The position numbers and the translations under genes were made by a program. The notes under the pieces are model-generated. The model was given only the letters and a program-made list of their open reading frames with translations. It was not told the origin of the DNA and did not search any database. A stretch of 5,335 bases of DNA from DATGEP01 sp035310125 (GTDB taxonomy: Bacteria; Chloroflexota; Ktedonobacteria; Ktedonobacterales; JADMIN01). This document shows positions 1-5,335 of the stretch, one piece after another (the stretch's first letter is position 1; the number at the start of each line of letters is the position of its first letter). The stretch is from positions 1 through 5,335 of the forward strand of contig DATGEP010000342.1 of NCBI GenBank assembly GCA_035310125.1, given 5' to 3'.

Positions 1-417
1 TCATCACGCACAATGTCTTGGGATTGTGTCATGGCTGTATCCTCAGCAATATACTTCGCTCTCTTCATACGAGACTGTAGCCCGCATACGACGCATGTGT
101 CAAAGCGGACGGGTGAGGGACGGCACACACTGCCGGGCATAGAGGGGGTTAAAATGCGTGGGCGGACATACGGTGAAAAACAAGTGGCAACGAGCGAAGC
201 ACCCGTGACGAGCCAGACGCAGGCAATTCCGCTGGGAGCGGCGCGAGTCACCTCCGACCGGCGCCTGGCCACCGTTGCCCCATTGGTTGGCTTCAGCGTG
301 ATTGACCCAGCACATCCATAATTGAGGCAAGCACTGGCCGGCGAGAGGCTGGCGGTACGCGCAACGCGGGCCAGGCATCCGTCTGGACACCCAGCCCGCG
401 TCGCGTGTACATGTACC
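1..417. other. Region without a convincing gene, downstream of ftsH
   Basis: No reading frame here looks like a real protein: frames exist on both strands, but their translations are rich in Cys, His, Trp and Arg with no recognisable domain. Visible elements are a 6-bp inverted repeat CACAAT/ATTGTG at 9-14 and 23-28, a TATACT hexamer at 50-55 without a good -35 partner, a purine-rich AGAGGGGG at 141-148 five bases before an ATG at 154, a small stem GCCGGC/GCTGGC at 337-342 and 348-353 (one G-U pair), and a larger hairpin at 360-405. The base composition up to about 200 looks less GC-rich than the flanking gene, as expected of intergenic sequence. A regulatory region for a gene lying to the left is possible but cannot be shown. 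Confidence 0.6.
360..405 (-). terminator. Hairpin just downstream of ftsH, possible terminator
   Basis: The arms 360-371 and 394-405 pair over 12 positions; read on the minus strand the only non-Watson-Crick pair is a G-U wobble at 363/402. The core of eight pairs (ACGCGGGC with GCCCGCGT) is very GC-rich and the loop is 22 bases. It begins 12 bases after the ftsH stop, the usual place for a transcript-end structure. No T-tract follows the stem on the minus strand, so it is not a canonical intrinsic terminator. It may instead stabilise the 3' end of the mRNA or act with Rho. Confidence 0.4.
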
Positions 418-2595
418 CTAGTTGTTTTGCGGCGTGCCAAAGCCATCTGATATGGCGGGCAGCGACGGCATGCCCGAACCTGCGCCGTTGGCCGGCGGCG
501 TGACGGGCGCTGGAGAATCGTGCGCGCTGGCCGTCTCGGCGCCAGGTGTCGGCGCAACCTCTGCCAGCGACACGCCAGTCTCGATCAGAATTTGGCTGAG
601 CTGCTTGGCATCCAGCGTTTCATGGCGTCGCAGCTCCTGGCCGATGCGCTCCAGCGTCACCTTATGGTCGAGGAGCAGTTGCCGCACCTGCTGATATGCG
701 GTCTGCACGAGGTCGCGCGTCTCCTCGTCAATCACAGCAGCCGTAGACTCGCTGTAGTCCTTCTGCCCAAAATCGCCACCCCCGCCGCCGAAGGGGCTGG
801 GCCGGTCGCTGAAGGAGATCAGACCGATGCGATTGCTCATGCCCCAGCGTGTCACCATGTTGCGAGCGATGAGCGTCACCTGTTGGAGGTCATTCTCTGC
901 CCCCGTCGTGATGCTGCCAAGCGCCACATCCTCTGCCCCGCGTCCACCCAGCGCCGTCATGATGCGCCCGAAGAGATAGTCGCGAGAATAGTTGTAGCGG
1001 TCGTCCAGCGGCGTATACTGCGTCACCCCAAGCGCCTGGCCGCGCGGCACGATGGTAACTTTCGTCACGGGATCAGAGTGCGGCGTGAGCAGACCGACAA
1101 GCGCATGCCCGCCCTCGTGAATCGCGACAACACGCAAATCTTCGTCGCTGAGCACGAGCGGACGCTCCGCGCCGAGCTGGATGCGGTCGAGCGCGTCGTT
1201 GAAGCACGCCATGTTCACGCGGTCCAGATTACGCCGCGCGGCAAGCAGGGCCGCCTCGTTGACGAGATTGGCGAGGTCCGCGCCGACCATGCCGGTTGTC
1301 GTGCGAGCAAGCTGCTGAAGATCCACATCGGGCGCCAGGGGCACGCCGCGAGAATGGATCATGAGAATCGCCTGGCGGCCTTTCCAGTCGGGACGATCCA
1401 CCGTCACACGGCGGTCGAACCGGCCAGGGCGCAGCAGCGCCAGATCCAGTCCATCCGGGCGGTTTGTGGCGGCGACGACGACGACAGCCTGACGGGCATC
1501 GAAGCCGTCCATCTCGACGAGAAGCTGATTGAGCGTCTGCTCGCGCTCGTCGTTGGTGGTCAGGCTGGTGCCGCGCTGGCGGCCCACAGCATCAATCTCG
1601 TCAATAAAGATGATGCTGGGGGCGGCCTTCTTGGCCTGGTCGAAGAGGTCGCGCACACGGCTGGCGCCGACGCCGACGAGCACTTCGACAAACTCCGAGC
1701 CGGACATCGAGTAGAACGGCACTCCCGCCTCGCCCGCGACGGCCCGCGCCAGGAGCGTCTTACCAGTTCCTGGCGGCCCAACGAGCAGCACCCCCTTGGG
1801 TATCTTGCCACCCAGGCGCTGGAACTTCGCCGGCGTCTTGAGAAACTCCACAACCTCCTCAAGCTCGGACTTCGCCTCATCCACACCCGCGATATCGGCG
1901 AACGTAGTGCTGGGACGATCCTCCATAATCAGCTTGGCGCGGCTGCGTCCGAAGTTGAAGATATTTTGCTGGCTTTGGGTGGCGCGGCGCGACAGCCAGA
2001 AAAGCAGGAGCAGCACCAACGCAATGGGAATGATGTTGATCGCCAGCCCCAGCCAGAAATCGCCGCCGCTGTCCGACTTCCCGGTGACGGAGGGAACATT
2101 GTCATTCGCGATGAGCGTTTGTAACGCCGCATCATCCAGATAGGGATAGATCGTCTGGAACGTGTCCGAGTTTTGCTGCTGGTTGTTGACATTCGCCAGC
2201 GTCTCAGATTGGTTGAATTTTCCGGTGATCTGCCTGGTGCCGGGATCATACGTAATAGATTTGACGTGATGCAAATCCATCTGCGTCACAAAATCCGTAT
2301 AGTTGATCTCGATGGTTTGCTGGCTGGCATTGGGGCCGAGCCAGATCCACGCCTGATACGCAAGGATGACGATGAGCAGCAGAAACAGCAGGCGCGAGAA
2401 CCAGCCGACACCGGAGCTGCGCGGTGTGTTCCCGCCGGAGCCAAGTGGCGATGGCCGATCCGGGCCACCTGGTACACGATTAGGCGGTCCGCTCTCGCTA
2501 TTCTTGAGCGCATCCGCGACGGCTGGAGCCTCGGGCGCGCGGCCCCCTTGTCCTCGCTGCCGCCGCGTATTGCGCAGCCAAAGTTGTGTAAACAT
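418..2595 (-). CDS. ftsH: ATP-dependent zinc metalloprotease FtsH
   Basis: Membrane-anchored AAA+ protease (peptidase family M41) that forms a hexamer, unfolds membrane and soluble substrates with ATP and cleaves them in a cytoplasmic zinc chamber. The order seen is: Pro/Gly-rich cytoplasmic extension (1-62), membrane segment (about 64-85), extracytoplasmic domain (86-179), second membrane segment (180-201), AAA module (about 230-430), peptidase (about 480-680), Pro/Ala/Gly-rich tail (about 681-725). Walker A is GPPGTGKT (273-280), Walker B ends in D332-E333, sensor 1 is N378, and the arginine fingers are R389 and R392. Zinc site is HEGGH (493-497, normally HEAGH) with third ligand D569. The pore motif normally FVG is L306-V-G, an unusual change. 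At 725 residues it is longer than the common 610-660 because of both tails. No in-frame ATG follows before residue 105, beyond the first membrane segment, so the ATG at 2595 is favoured; AGCAGG lies 11 bases upstream, a weak, distant ribosome site. It is transcribed divergently from the MoxR/VWA pair. Confidence 0.97.
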   Translation of the reverse strand: MFTQLWLRNTRRQRGQGGRAPEAPAVADALKNSESGPPNRVPGGPDRPSPLGSGGNTPRSSGVGWFSRLLFLLLIVILAYQAWIWLGPNASQQTIEINYTDFVTQMDLHHVKSITYDPGTRQITGKFNQSETLANVNNQQQNSDTFQTIYPYLDDAALQTLIANDNVPSVTGKSDSGGDFWLGLAINIIPIALVLLLLFWLSRRATQSQQNIFNFGRSRAKLIMEDRPSTTFADIAGVDEAKSELEEVVEFLKTPAKFQRLGGKIPKGVLLVGPPGTGKTLLARAVAGEAGVPFYSMSGSEFVEVLVGVGASRVRDLFDQAKKAAPSIIFIDEIDAVGRQRGTSLTTNDEREQTLNQLLVEMDGFDARQAVVVVAATNRPDGLDLALLRPGRFDRRVTVDRPDWKGRQAILMIHSRGVPLAPDVDLQQLARTTTGMVGADLANLVNEAALLAARRNLDRVNMACFNDALDRIQLGAERPLVLSDEDLRVVAIHEGGHALVGLLTPHSDPVTKVTIVPRGQALGVTQYTPLDDRYNYSRDYLFGRIMTALGGRGAEDVALGSITTGAENDLQQVTLIARNMVTRWGMSNRIGLISFSDRPSPFGGGGGDFGQKDYSESTAAVIDEETRDLVQTAYQQVRQLLLDHKVTLERIGQELRRHETLDAKQLSQILIETGVSLAEVAPTPGAETASAHDSPAPVTPPANGAGSGMPSLPAISDGFGTPQNN

Positions 2596-2705
2596 CCTGA
2601 AAGGTACCTGCTTTCTGGCGCGCGGGGCGCCGGCACGCCCTGTGCTCCAACGCCACCTGCCTGCCGTCAGCCACCAAATACGCTGTTCGGCAAGGATTAC
2701 GGAGA

Positions 2706-2714
2706 ATTATATCA
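2706..2714 (-). promoter_or_regulatory. Probable ftsH promoter (extended -10)
   Basis: On the minus strand this reads TGATATAAT: a perfect TATAAT hexamer (2711 down to 2706) preceded by the TGn of an extended -10 element. No good -35 is present; with a 17-base spacer the hexamer would be CTGCAT, a poor match, which extended -10 promoters tolerate. Transcription would start near 2699 and give a leader of roughly 100 bases before the ftsH ATG. That leader contains a GC-rich 5-bp stem (2625-2629 with 2636-2640, 6-base loop) about 30 bases before the start codon. No promoter activity has been measured; the call rests on consensus match and position. Confidence 0.6.
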
Positions 2715-2749
2715 AAACGCCATCTCATATGCAGTACGACGGAACCCGC

Positions 2750-2761
2750 TGCCAGGTGGCA
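2750..2761. repeat. Small palindrome TGCCA-GG-TGGCA in the divergent region
   Basis: Perfect inverted repeat with 5-bp arms and a 2-base centre. It is centred about 57 bases upstream of the inferred ftsH transcription start and about 107 bases upstream of the inferred MoxR start, a suitable position for an activator or shared regulator. Arms this short can occur by chance in GC-rich DNA, so an operator role is only a suggestion. Confidence 0.25.
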
Positions 2762-2823
2762 TACTCCGAGCAATGGCTATTCGTCTGAACGGCATGGTCT
2801 GCCTGCACGGCGTTTCTCACTTC

Positions 2824-2865
2824 GTACAGTCATGCAAAGGCCAGGAATGCTACAATTCACTGTAC
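2824..2865. repeat. 7-bp inverted repeat flanking the MoxR promoter
   Basis: GTACAGT (2824-2830) and its exact reverse complement ACTGTAC (2859-2865) are separated by 28 bases and bracket the extended -10 element at 2848-2856. The right arm overlaps the expected transcription start. The centres are 35 bp apart, a little over three helical turns. The arrangement could be two half-sites for a regulator controlling the plus-strand operon, or a cruciform or stem at the start of the transcript. No regulator gene is visible in the window. Confidence 0.35.
2848..2856 (+). promoter_or_regulatory. Probable promoter of the MoxR-VWA operon (extended -10)
   Basis: TGCTACAAT is a TACAAT hexamer (2851-2856), one mismatch from consensus, preceded by TGn. 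No clear -35 sits 16-18 bases upstream, as for the ftsH promoter on the other strand. A start near 2863 would give a leader of about 88 bases before the GTG at 2951. It would also place the upstream ATG at 2879 only about 16 bases into the message with no ribosome site, which supports the GTG start. Inverted-repeat arms flank the element. Confidence 0.5.
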
Positions 2866-2938
2866 CACCCTCACTTCCATGTACTCACTCAGGCCAGGTC
2901 CAGTGCCTTCCGCGCGAAGAGCTACTCGCCTGCTGGTG

Positions 2939-2944
2939 AAGGAG
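2939..2944 (+). promoter_or_regulatory. Ribosome binding site that fixes the GTG start
   Basis: AAGGAG, preceded by TG, lies six bases before the GTG at 2951, an ideal Shine-Dalgarno and spacing. The in-frame ATG at 2879 is preceded only by pyrimidine-rich CACCCTCACTTCC and has no such site. The 24 residues that ATG would add are Arg/Pro-rich and do not resemble a MoxR N-terminus. Confidence 0.75.
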
Positions 2945-2950
2945 ACGCTT

Positions 2951-3913
2951 GTGATCGAAGAGAACGCCGCTCCCGTGACTGGCGCCGCGATGCCCCAGCT
3001 GGAGACGATTGACGACATCATCGAGGCGCTTGCCGCACGTCACTACATCGCCGACCGTGGGCTGGCGACAGCAATTTTCCTCGCCCTGAAGCGACACAAG
3101 CCGCTGCTCCTGGAAGGTGAGCCGGGCGTCGGCAAGACGGAGGTGGCGCGCGTGCTGGCCGGCGTGCTAGGGACGGAGCTGATCCGCTTGCAGTGCTACG
3201 AAGGCATTGACCAGTCCACGGCGGTCTACGAGTGGAACTACGCACGGCAGCTCCTCTATATCCGCATGATCGAGGCGGAGAGCGGAGAGCGCGACGGCGC
3301 GAGTGAGCGGCGGCTCAGCGACGTCTTCGGGCCGGAGTTTCTAATCCGCCGTCCCCTGCTTCAGGCGCTGGACGCGACGTACACGCGCCCGCCGGTGCTG
3401 CTGATTGACGAGCTGGATCGCTCGGACGCTGAGTTCGAAGCATACCTGCTGGAGCTGCTCAGCGACTACTCTATCACCATTCCAGAGCTGGGTACGCTGC
3501 ATGCCGCCACGCCGCCTGTCGTCGTGCTAACCTCCAACCGCACGCGCGACATCCACGACGCGCTTCGCCGCCGGTGCCTCTACTATTGGATTGACTACCC
3601 CACCCTCGAAAAAGAATATGCTATTGTGCTGGCGCGCGTCCCGGAGGCGCCAGTAGTGCTGGCGAAACAGGTGGTGGCCTTCGTGCAGGCGCTGCGCGGC
3701 GAAGATCTCTTCAAAGCGCCGGGAGTGTCGGAAACGCTGGACTGGCTGGAGGCGCTGGCCGCATTGGGCCAGACCGAGCTGACGGAGGCGGCGGCGCGCG
3801 ACGCCATTGGCGCGCTGCTGAAATACCAGGACGACATTCAGAAGGTAACGTCCACCAATCTTCTGGCGCGGCTCGTCGAAAAGGTGCGTGGCACGCTGAT
3901 GCACGGCCAGTAG
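2951..3913 (+). CDS. MoxR-family AAA+ ATPase, CoxD-like
   Basis: AAA+ ATPase of the MoxR type, thought to work as a ring-shaped chaperone that remodels a client together with a VWA partner. The protein is 320 residues from the GTG start (numbered here), typical of the family. Walker A is GEPGVGKT (56-63), Walker B is VLLIDELD (149-156, D153 and E154), sensor 1 is LTSN (193-196), arginine residues lie in ALRRR (204-208), and the lid carries KAPGVSETLDW (255-265). The stretch CYEGIDQSTAVYEWNYARQ (82-100) and FLIRRPLLQAL (130-140) resemble CoxD, which helps mature the copper-molybdenum site of aerobic CO dehydrogenase. No signal peptide or membrane segment is seen, so it should be cytoplasmic. 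It is followed after 32 bases by the VWA gene in the same direction. An ATG start at 2879 would add 24 residues but lacks a ribosome site. Function in CO oxidation is not shown; many such pairs occur away from CO dehydrogenase genes. Confidence 0.92.
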   Translation: MIEENAAPVTGAAMPQLETIDDIIEALAARHYIADRGLATAIFLALKRHKPLLLEGEPGVGKTEVARVLAGVLGTELIRLQCYEGIDQSTAVYEWNYARQLLYIRMIEAESGERDGASERRLSDVFGPEFLIRRPLLQALDATYTRPPVLLIDELDRSDAEFEAYLLELLSDYSITIPELGTLHAATPPVVVLTSNRTRDIHDALRRRCLYYWIDYPTLEKEYAIVLARVPEAPVVLAKQVVAFVQALRGEDLFKAPGVSETLDWLEALAALGQTELTEAAARDAIGALLKYQDDIQKVTSTNLLARLVEKVRGTLMHGQ

Positions 3914-3927
3914 CCAGGCACCTGGCT
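3912..3927 (+). repeat. Palindrome between the MoxR and VWA genes
   Basis: AGCCAGG-CA-CCTGGCT is a perfect inverted repeat with 7-bp arms; as RNA it would fold into a 6-bp stem with a GCAC loop. It overlaps the TAG stop of the MoxR gene and ends eight bases before the Shine-Dalgarno of the VWA gene. There is no T-tract, so a terminator is unlikely. It could modulate translation or mRNA decay between the two genes, for example setting their ratio; this is inference from position. Confidence 0.4.
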
Positions 3928-3945
3928 GAAGTACGGAGAAAAACC

Positions 3946-5265
3946 ATGCGCGATGCGAGCCATGACCAGAACGATCTGACGCTTGAGGAGCGGGGGCGGG
4001 GCGACCTGCTGCTGGCGCGCATCGTGGACTTCACGCGGTTCCTGTGGGAGCTAGGGCTGGATGTGGGACCGGGGCGCGTGGTAGAGATCGCCGAGACGCT
4101 GCCGCACATCAATGTCGCGCGCCGTACCGAGTTCTACACCTTCCTCAAAGTGCATCTCGTCACGAAGCACGAGCAGCAACCCATCTTCGACCAGGCGTTC
4201 GTCTATTTCTGGCGCTCGCAGGTACACACGGAGCAGCCGCCGGAAGATGACTTGTTGGAGAATGCCCGCAAGCGCCACCAGCCGGGGCTGGCGCTGCCCG
4301 CACACCGCCAGATGGGCGAAGCCCAGCGGACCTTGCAGATGACCACGCAGACGCACGACCGGCAGAAGCATCCGCATGCGCGGCTGGCCGAGGCGCGCAA
4401 ACATGCCAAAGACGAAGAGGACGACGGCGACCGCTCCGCGACCTTCAGCGCCGACGAGGTGTTGCGGCGCAAAGATTTCGAGAACTTCTCCTGGGATGAG
4501 CTCCAGGAGGCGCGGGCGCTGATGGCCAAGGCGCGCTGGAAGCTGGGCGAGCGCAAGACACGGCGGCTTCGTCCCGCGCGACGCGGACCGACGCTGGACC
4601 TGCGCCGCACATTCCGCCGCAGCCTGCGCACGGACGGCGAGCCGGTAGAGCTTTCGCGGCGCAAGATCCGCCGCAAGCCGCGCCCGCTGGTCATTATCTG
4701 CGACATCAGCGGCTCGATGAGCCTCTATTCGCGCCTCCTCCTCCATTTCGTCCATACCGTCTCGAATGGCCTCTCCAACGTGGAAACATTCGTCTTCGCG
4801 ACACGCCTCACGCGCATCACGCGGCAGCTCGCCCGCCGCGACGTGGACGCCGCGATCCACGATGTGACCAAGACCGTGCAGGACTGGTCCGGCGGCACAC
4901 GCATCGGTGATTCCCTGCGCGCGTTCAACTACCGCTGGGCGCGGCGCGTCTTGGGGCGCGGCGCGGTCGTGCTCATTATCAGCGACGGATGGGATCGCGG
5001 CGACGTGCGTATTCTCGGCGAGGAGATGGCCCGCTTGCAGCGCAACTGCCACCGCCTCATCTGGCTCAACCCACTGCTCGGCCAGCACGACTACCGCCCC
5101 ATCACCGCCGGCATGCGCACCGCTCTTCCCTACATTGACGACTTCCTGCCCGCCAACAACCTCGACAGCCTCTTCGCCCTCGGGCGCGCCCTGGAAGCGG
5201 TGGACGACAGCCGCCCGCCAGGTAGGGATATCCAGCAACCTATGGAGCCAGTCAGAAGAAAGTAG
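3946..5265 (+). CDS. CoxE-like von Willebrand factor A domain protein
   Basis: Soluble VWA protein of the CoxE type and the likely partner of the MoxR ATPase just upstream. Of 439 residues, the N-terminal half (about 20-200) is helical and charged, with an acidic/His-rich stretch (138-163) and the family-typical segment FSADEVLRRKDFENFSWDEL (167-186). An Arg-rich linker (about 198-245) leads into the VWA domain (about 247-415). The metal-ion-dependent adhesion site looks complete: DISGS (253-257; D253, S255, S257), T318 in SGGT, and D347 in SDGWD. It should therefore bind a divalent metal and a ligand acidic group, as in other MoxR-VWA chaperone pairs. No signal peptide or membrane segment is visible, so it acts in the cytoplasm. 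GGAG at 3935-3938, seven bases before the ATG, supports the start; the 32-base gap implies one operon. The client is unknown: CO dehydrogenase is the known CoxE case, but none of its genes are in this window. Confidence 0.92.
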   Translation: MRDASHDQNDLTLEERGRGDLLLARIVDFTRFLWELGLDVGPGRVVEIAETLPHINVARRTEFYTFLKVHLVTKHEQQPIFDQAFVYFWRSQVHTEQPPEDDLLENARKRHQPGLALPAHRQMGEAQRTLQMTTQTHDRQKHPHARLAEARKHAKDEEDDGDRSATFSADEVLRRKDFENFSWDELQEARALMAKARWKLGERKTRRLRPARRGPTLDLRRTFRRSLRTDGEPVELSRRKIRRKPRPLVIICDISGSMSLYSRLLLHFVHTVSNGLSNVETFVFATRLTRITRQLARRDVDAAIHDVTKTVQDWSGGTRIGDSLRAFNYRWARRVLGRGAVVLIISDGWDRGDVRILGEEMARLQRNCHRLIWLNPLLGQHDYRPITAGMRTALPYIDDFLPANNLDSLFALGRALEAVDDSRPPGRDIQQPMEPVRRK

Positions 5266-5324
5266 CGGGTTCGTCGCTCACTCAGCATTTCGGCGCGGTC
5301 GCCGGGATGGGCCGGAAGGACGCA

Positions 5325-5335
5325 ATGATCGCATC
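5325..5335 (+). CDS. Possible start of a further operon gene (partial)
   Basis: GGAAGGA (5314-5320) stands four bases before an ATG at 5325, and the three following codons are open to the window end (M-I-A). It begins 59 bases after the VWA stop on the same strand, so it could be the third gene of the operon. An in-frame ATG at 5307 is an alternative start with a poorer ribosome site. Far too little sequence remains to name a product. Confidence 0.25.

Noticed and set aside
100..390. 96-codon minus-strand frame downstream of ftsH
   Set aside because: It is rich in Cys, Trp, Arg and Pro without a domain, and it covers the hairpin and intergenic repeats.
520..2124. 534-codon open frame on the plus strand, antisense to ftsH
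   Set aside because: It lies entirely within the highly conserved ftsH gene. Its translation is rich in Arg, His and Ala with no domain, typical of the open antisense frame of a GC-rich gene.
2879..2950. ATG at 2879 as start of the MoxR protein
   Set aside because: No ribosome site precedes it, it would begin only about 16 bases after the inferred transcription start, and the added residues are Arg/Pro-rich. The GTG at 2951 has AAGGAG at ideal spacing.
2173..3012. 279-codon plus-strand frame spanning the ftsH start and the divergent region
   Set aside because: It overlaps the ftsH N-terminal half on the opposite strand, runs through both promoters and into the MoxR gene out of frame, and has no recognisable domain.
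4051..5238. 395-codon open frame on the minus strand, antisense to the VWA gene
   Set aside because: It is the antisense shadow of a gene with intact MIDAS motifs; the translation is low-complexity Ala/Val/Arg with no family features.
2951..5265. Naming the pair coxD and coxE outright
   Set aside because: The similarity is to the family; CO dehydrogenase structural genes are not in the window and many such MoxR-VWA pairs serve other clients.
1..5335. tRNA, rRNA, CRISPR array, insertion sequence or transposase
   Set aside because: I looked for cloverleaf arms with GGTTCRA, regularly spaced long repeats, and terminal repeats with transposase-like reading frames, and saw none.

Overview
The window comes from a GC-rich bacterium. 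It holds three complete genes in a simple divergent layout, plus what may be the first codons of a fourth. The FtsH architecture (long Pro/Gly-rich cytoplasmic N-terminus, two membrane segments, Pro-rich tail) and the CoxD-like/CoxE-like gene pair suggest a Chloroflexota-type bacterium, possibly Ktedonobacteria-like. That placement is inference from protein flavour only; no rRNA or other marker is present.

Layout. Bases 1-417 carry no convincing gene. They hold some short inverted repeats, one weak small-ORF candidate with a good ribosome-binding site, and a strong hairpin just past the ftsH stop. Bases 418-2595 (minus strand) encode a 725-residue membrane AAA+ zinc protease, FtsH. Bases 2596-2950 are a divergent control region with an extended -10 promoter for each side (TGATATAAT toward ftsH, TGCTACAAT toward the plus-strand genes), an inverted repeat bracketing the plus-strand promoter, and other small symmetric elements. 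Bases 2951-3913 (plus strand) encode a 320-residue MoxR-family AAA+ ATPase of the CoxD-like type, starting at a GTG with a strong Shine-Dalgarno. After 32 bases, 3946-5265 encode a 439-residue CoxE-like von Willebrand A (VWA) protein with a complete MIDAS metal site. An AAGGA plus ATG at the very end may start a further operon gene.

How they work together. The MoxR ATPase and VWA protein almost certainly form one transcription unit and one machine: in this family the AAA+ ring acts with a metal-binding VWA partner to remodel or mature a client, as CoxD/CoxE do for aerobic CO dehydrogenase. No client gene is visible here. FtsH handles membrane-protein quality control; its link to the pair is positional only (shared divergent region). 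The most notable oddity is in FtsH: the near-invariant pore-loop phenylalanine (FVG) is a leucine, while the ATPase and zinc-protease residues I checked are intact. I found no mobile element, CRISPR array, tRNA or rRNA, and nothing that amounts to a clearly undescribed system.
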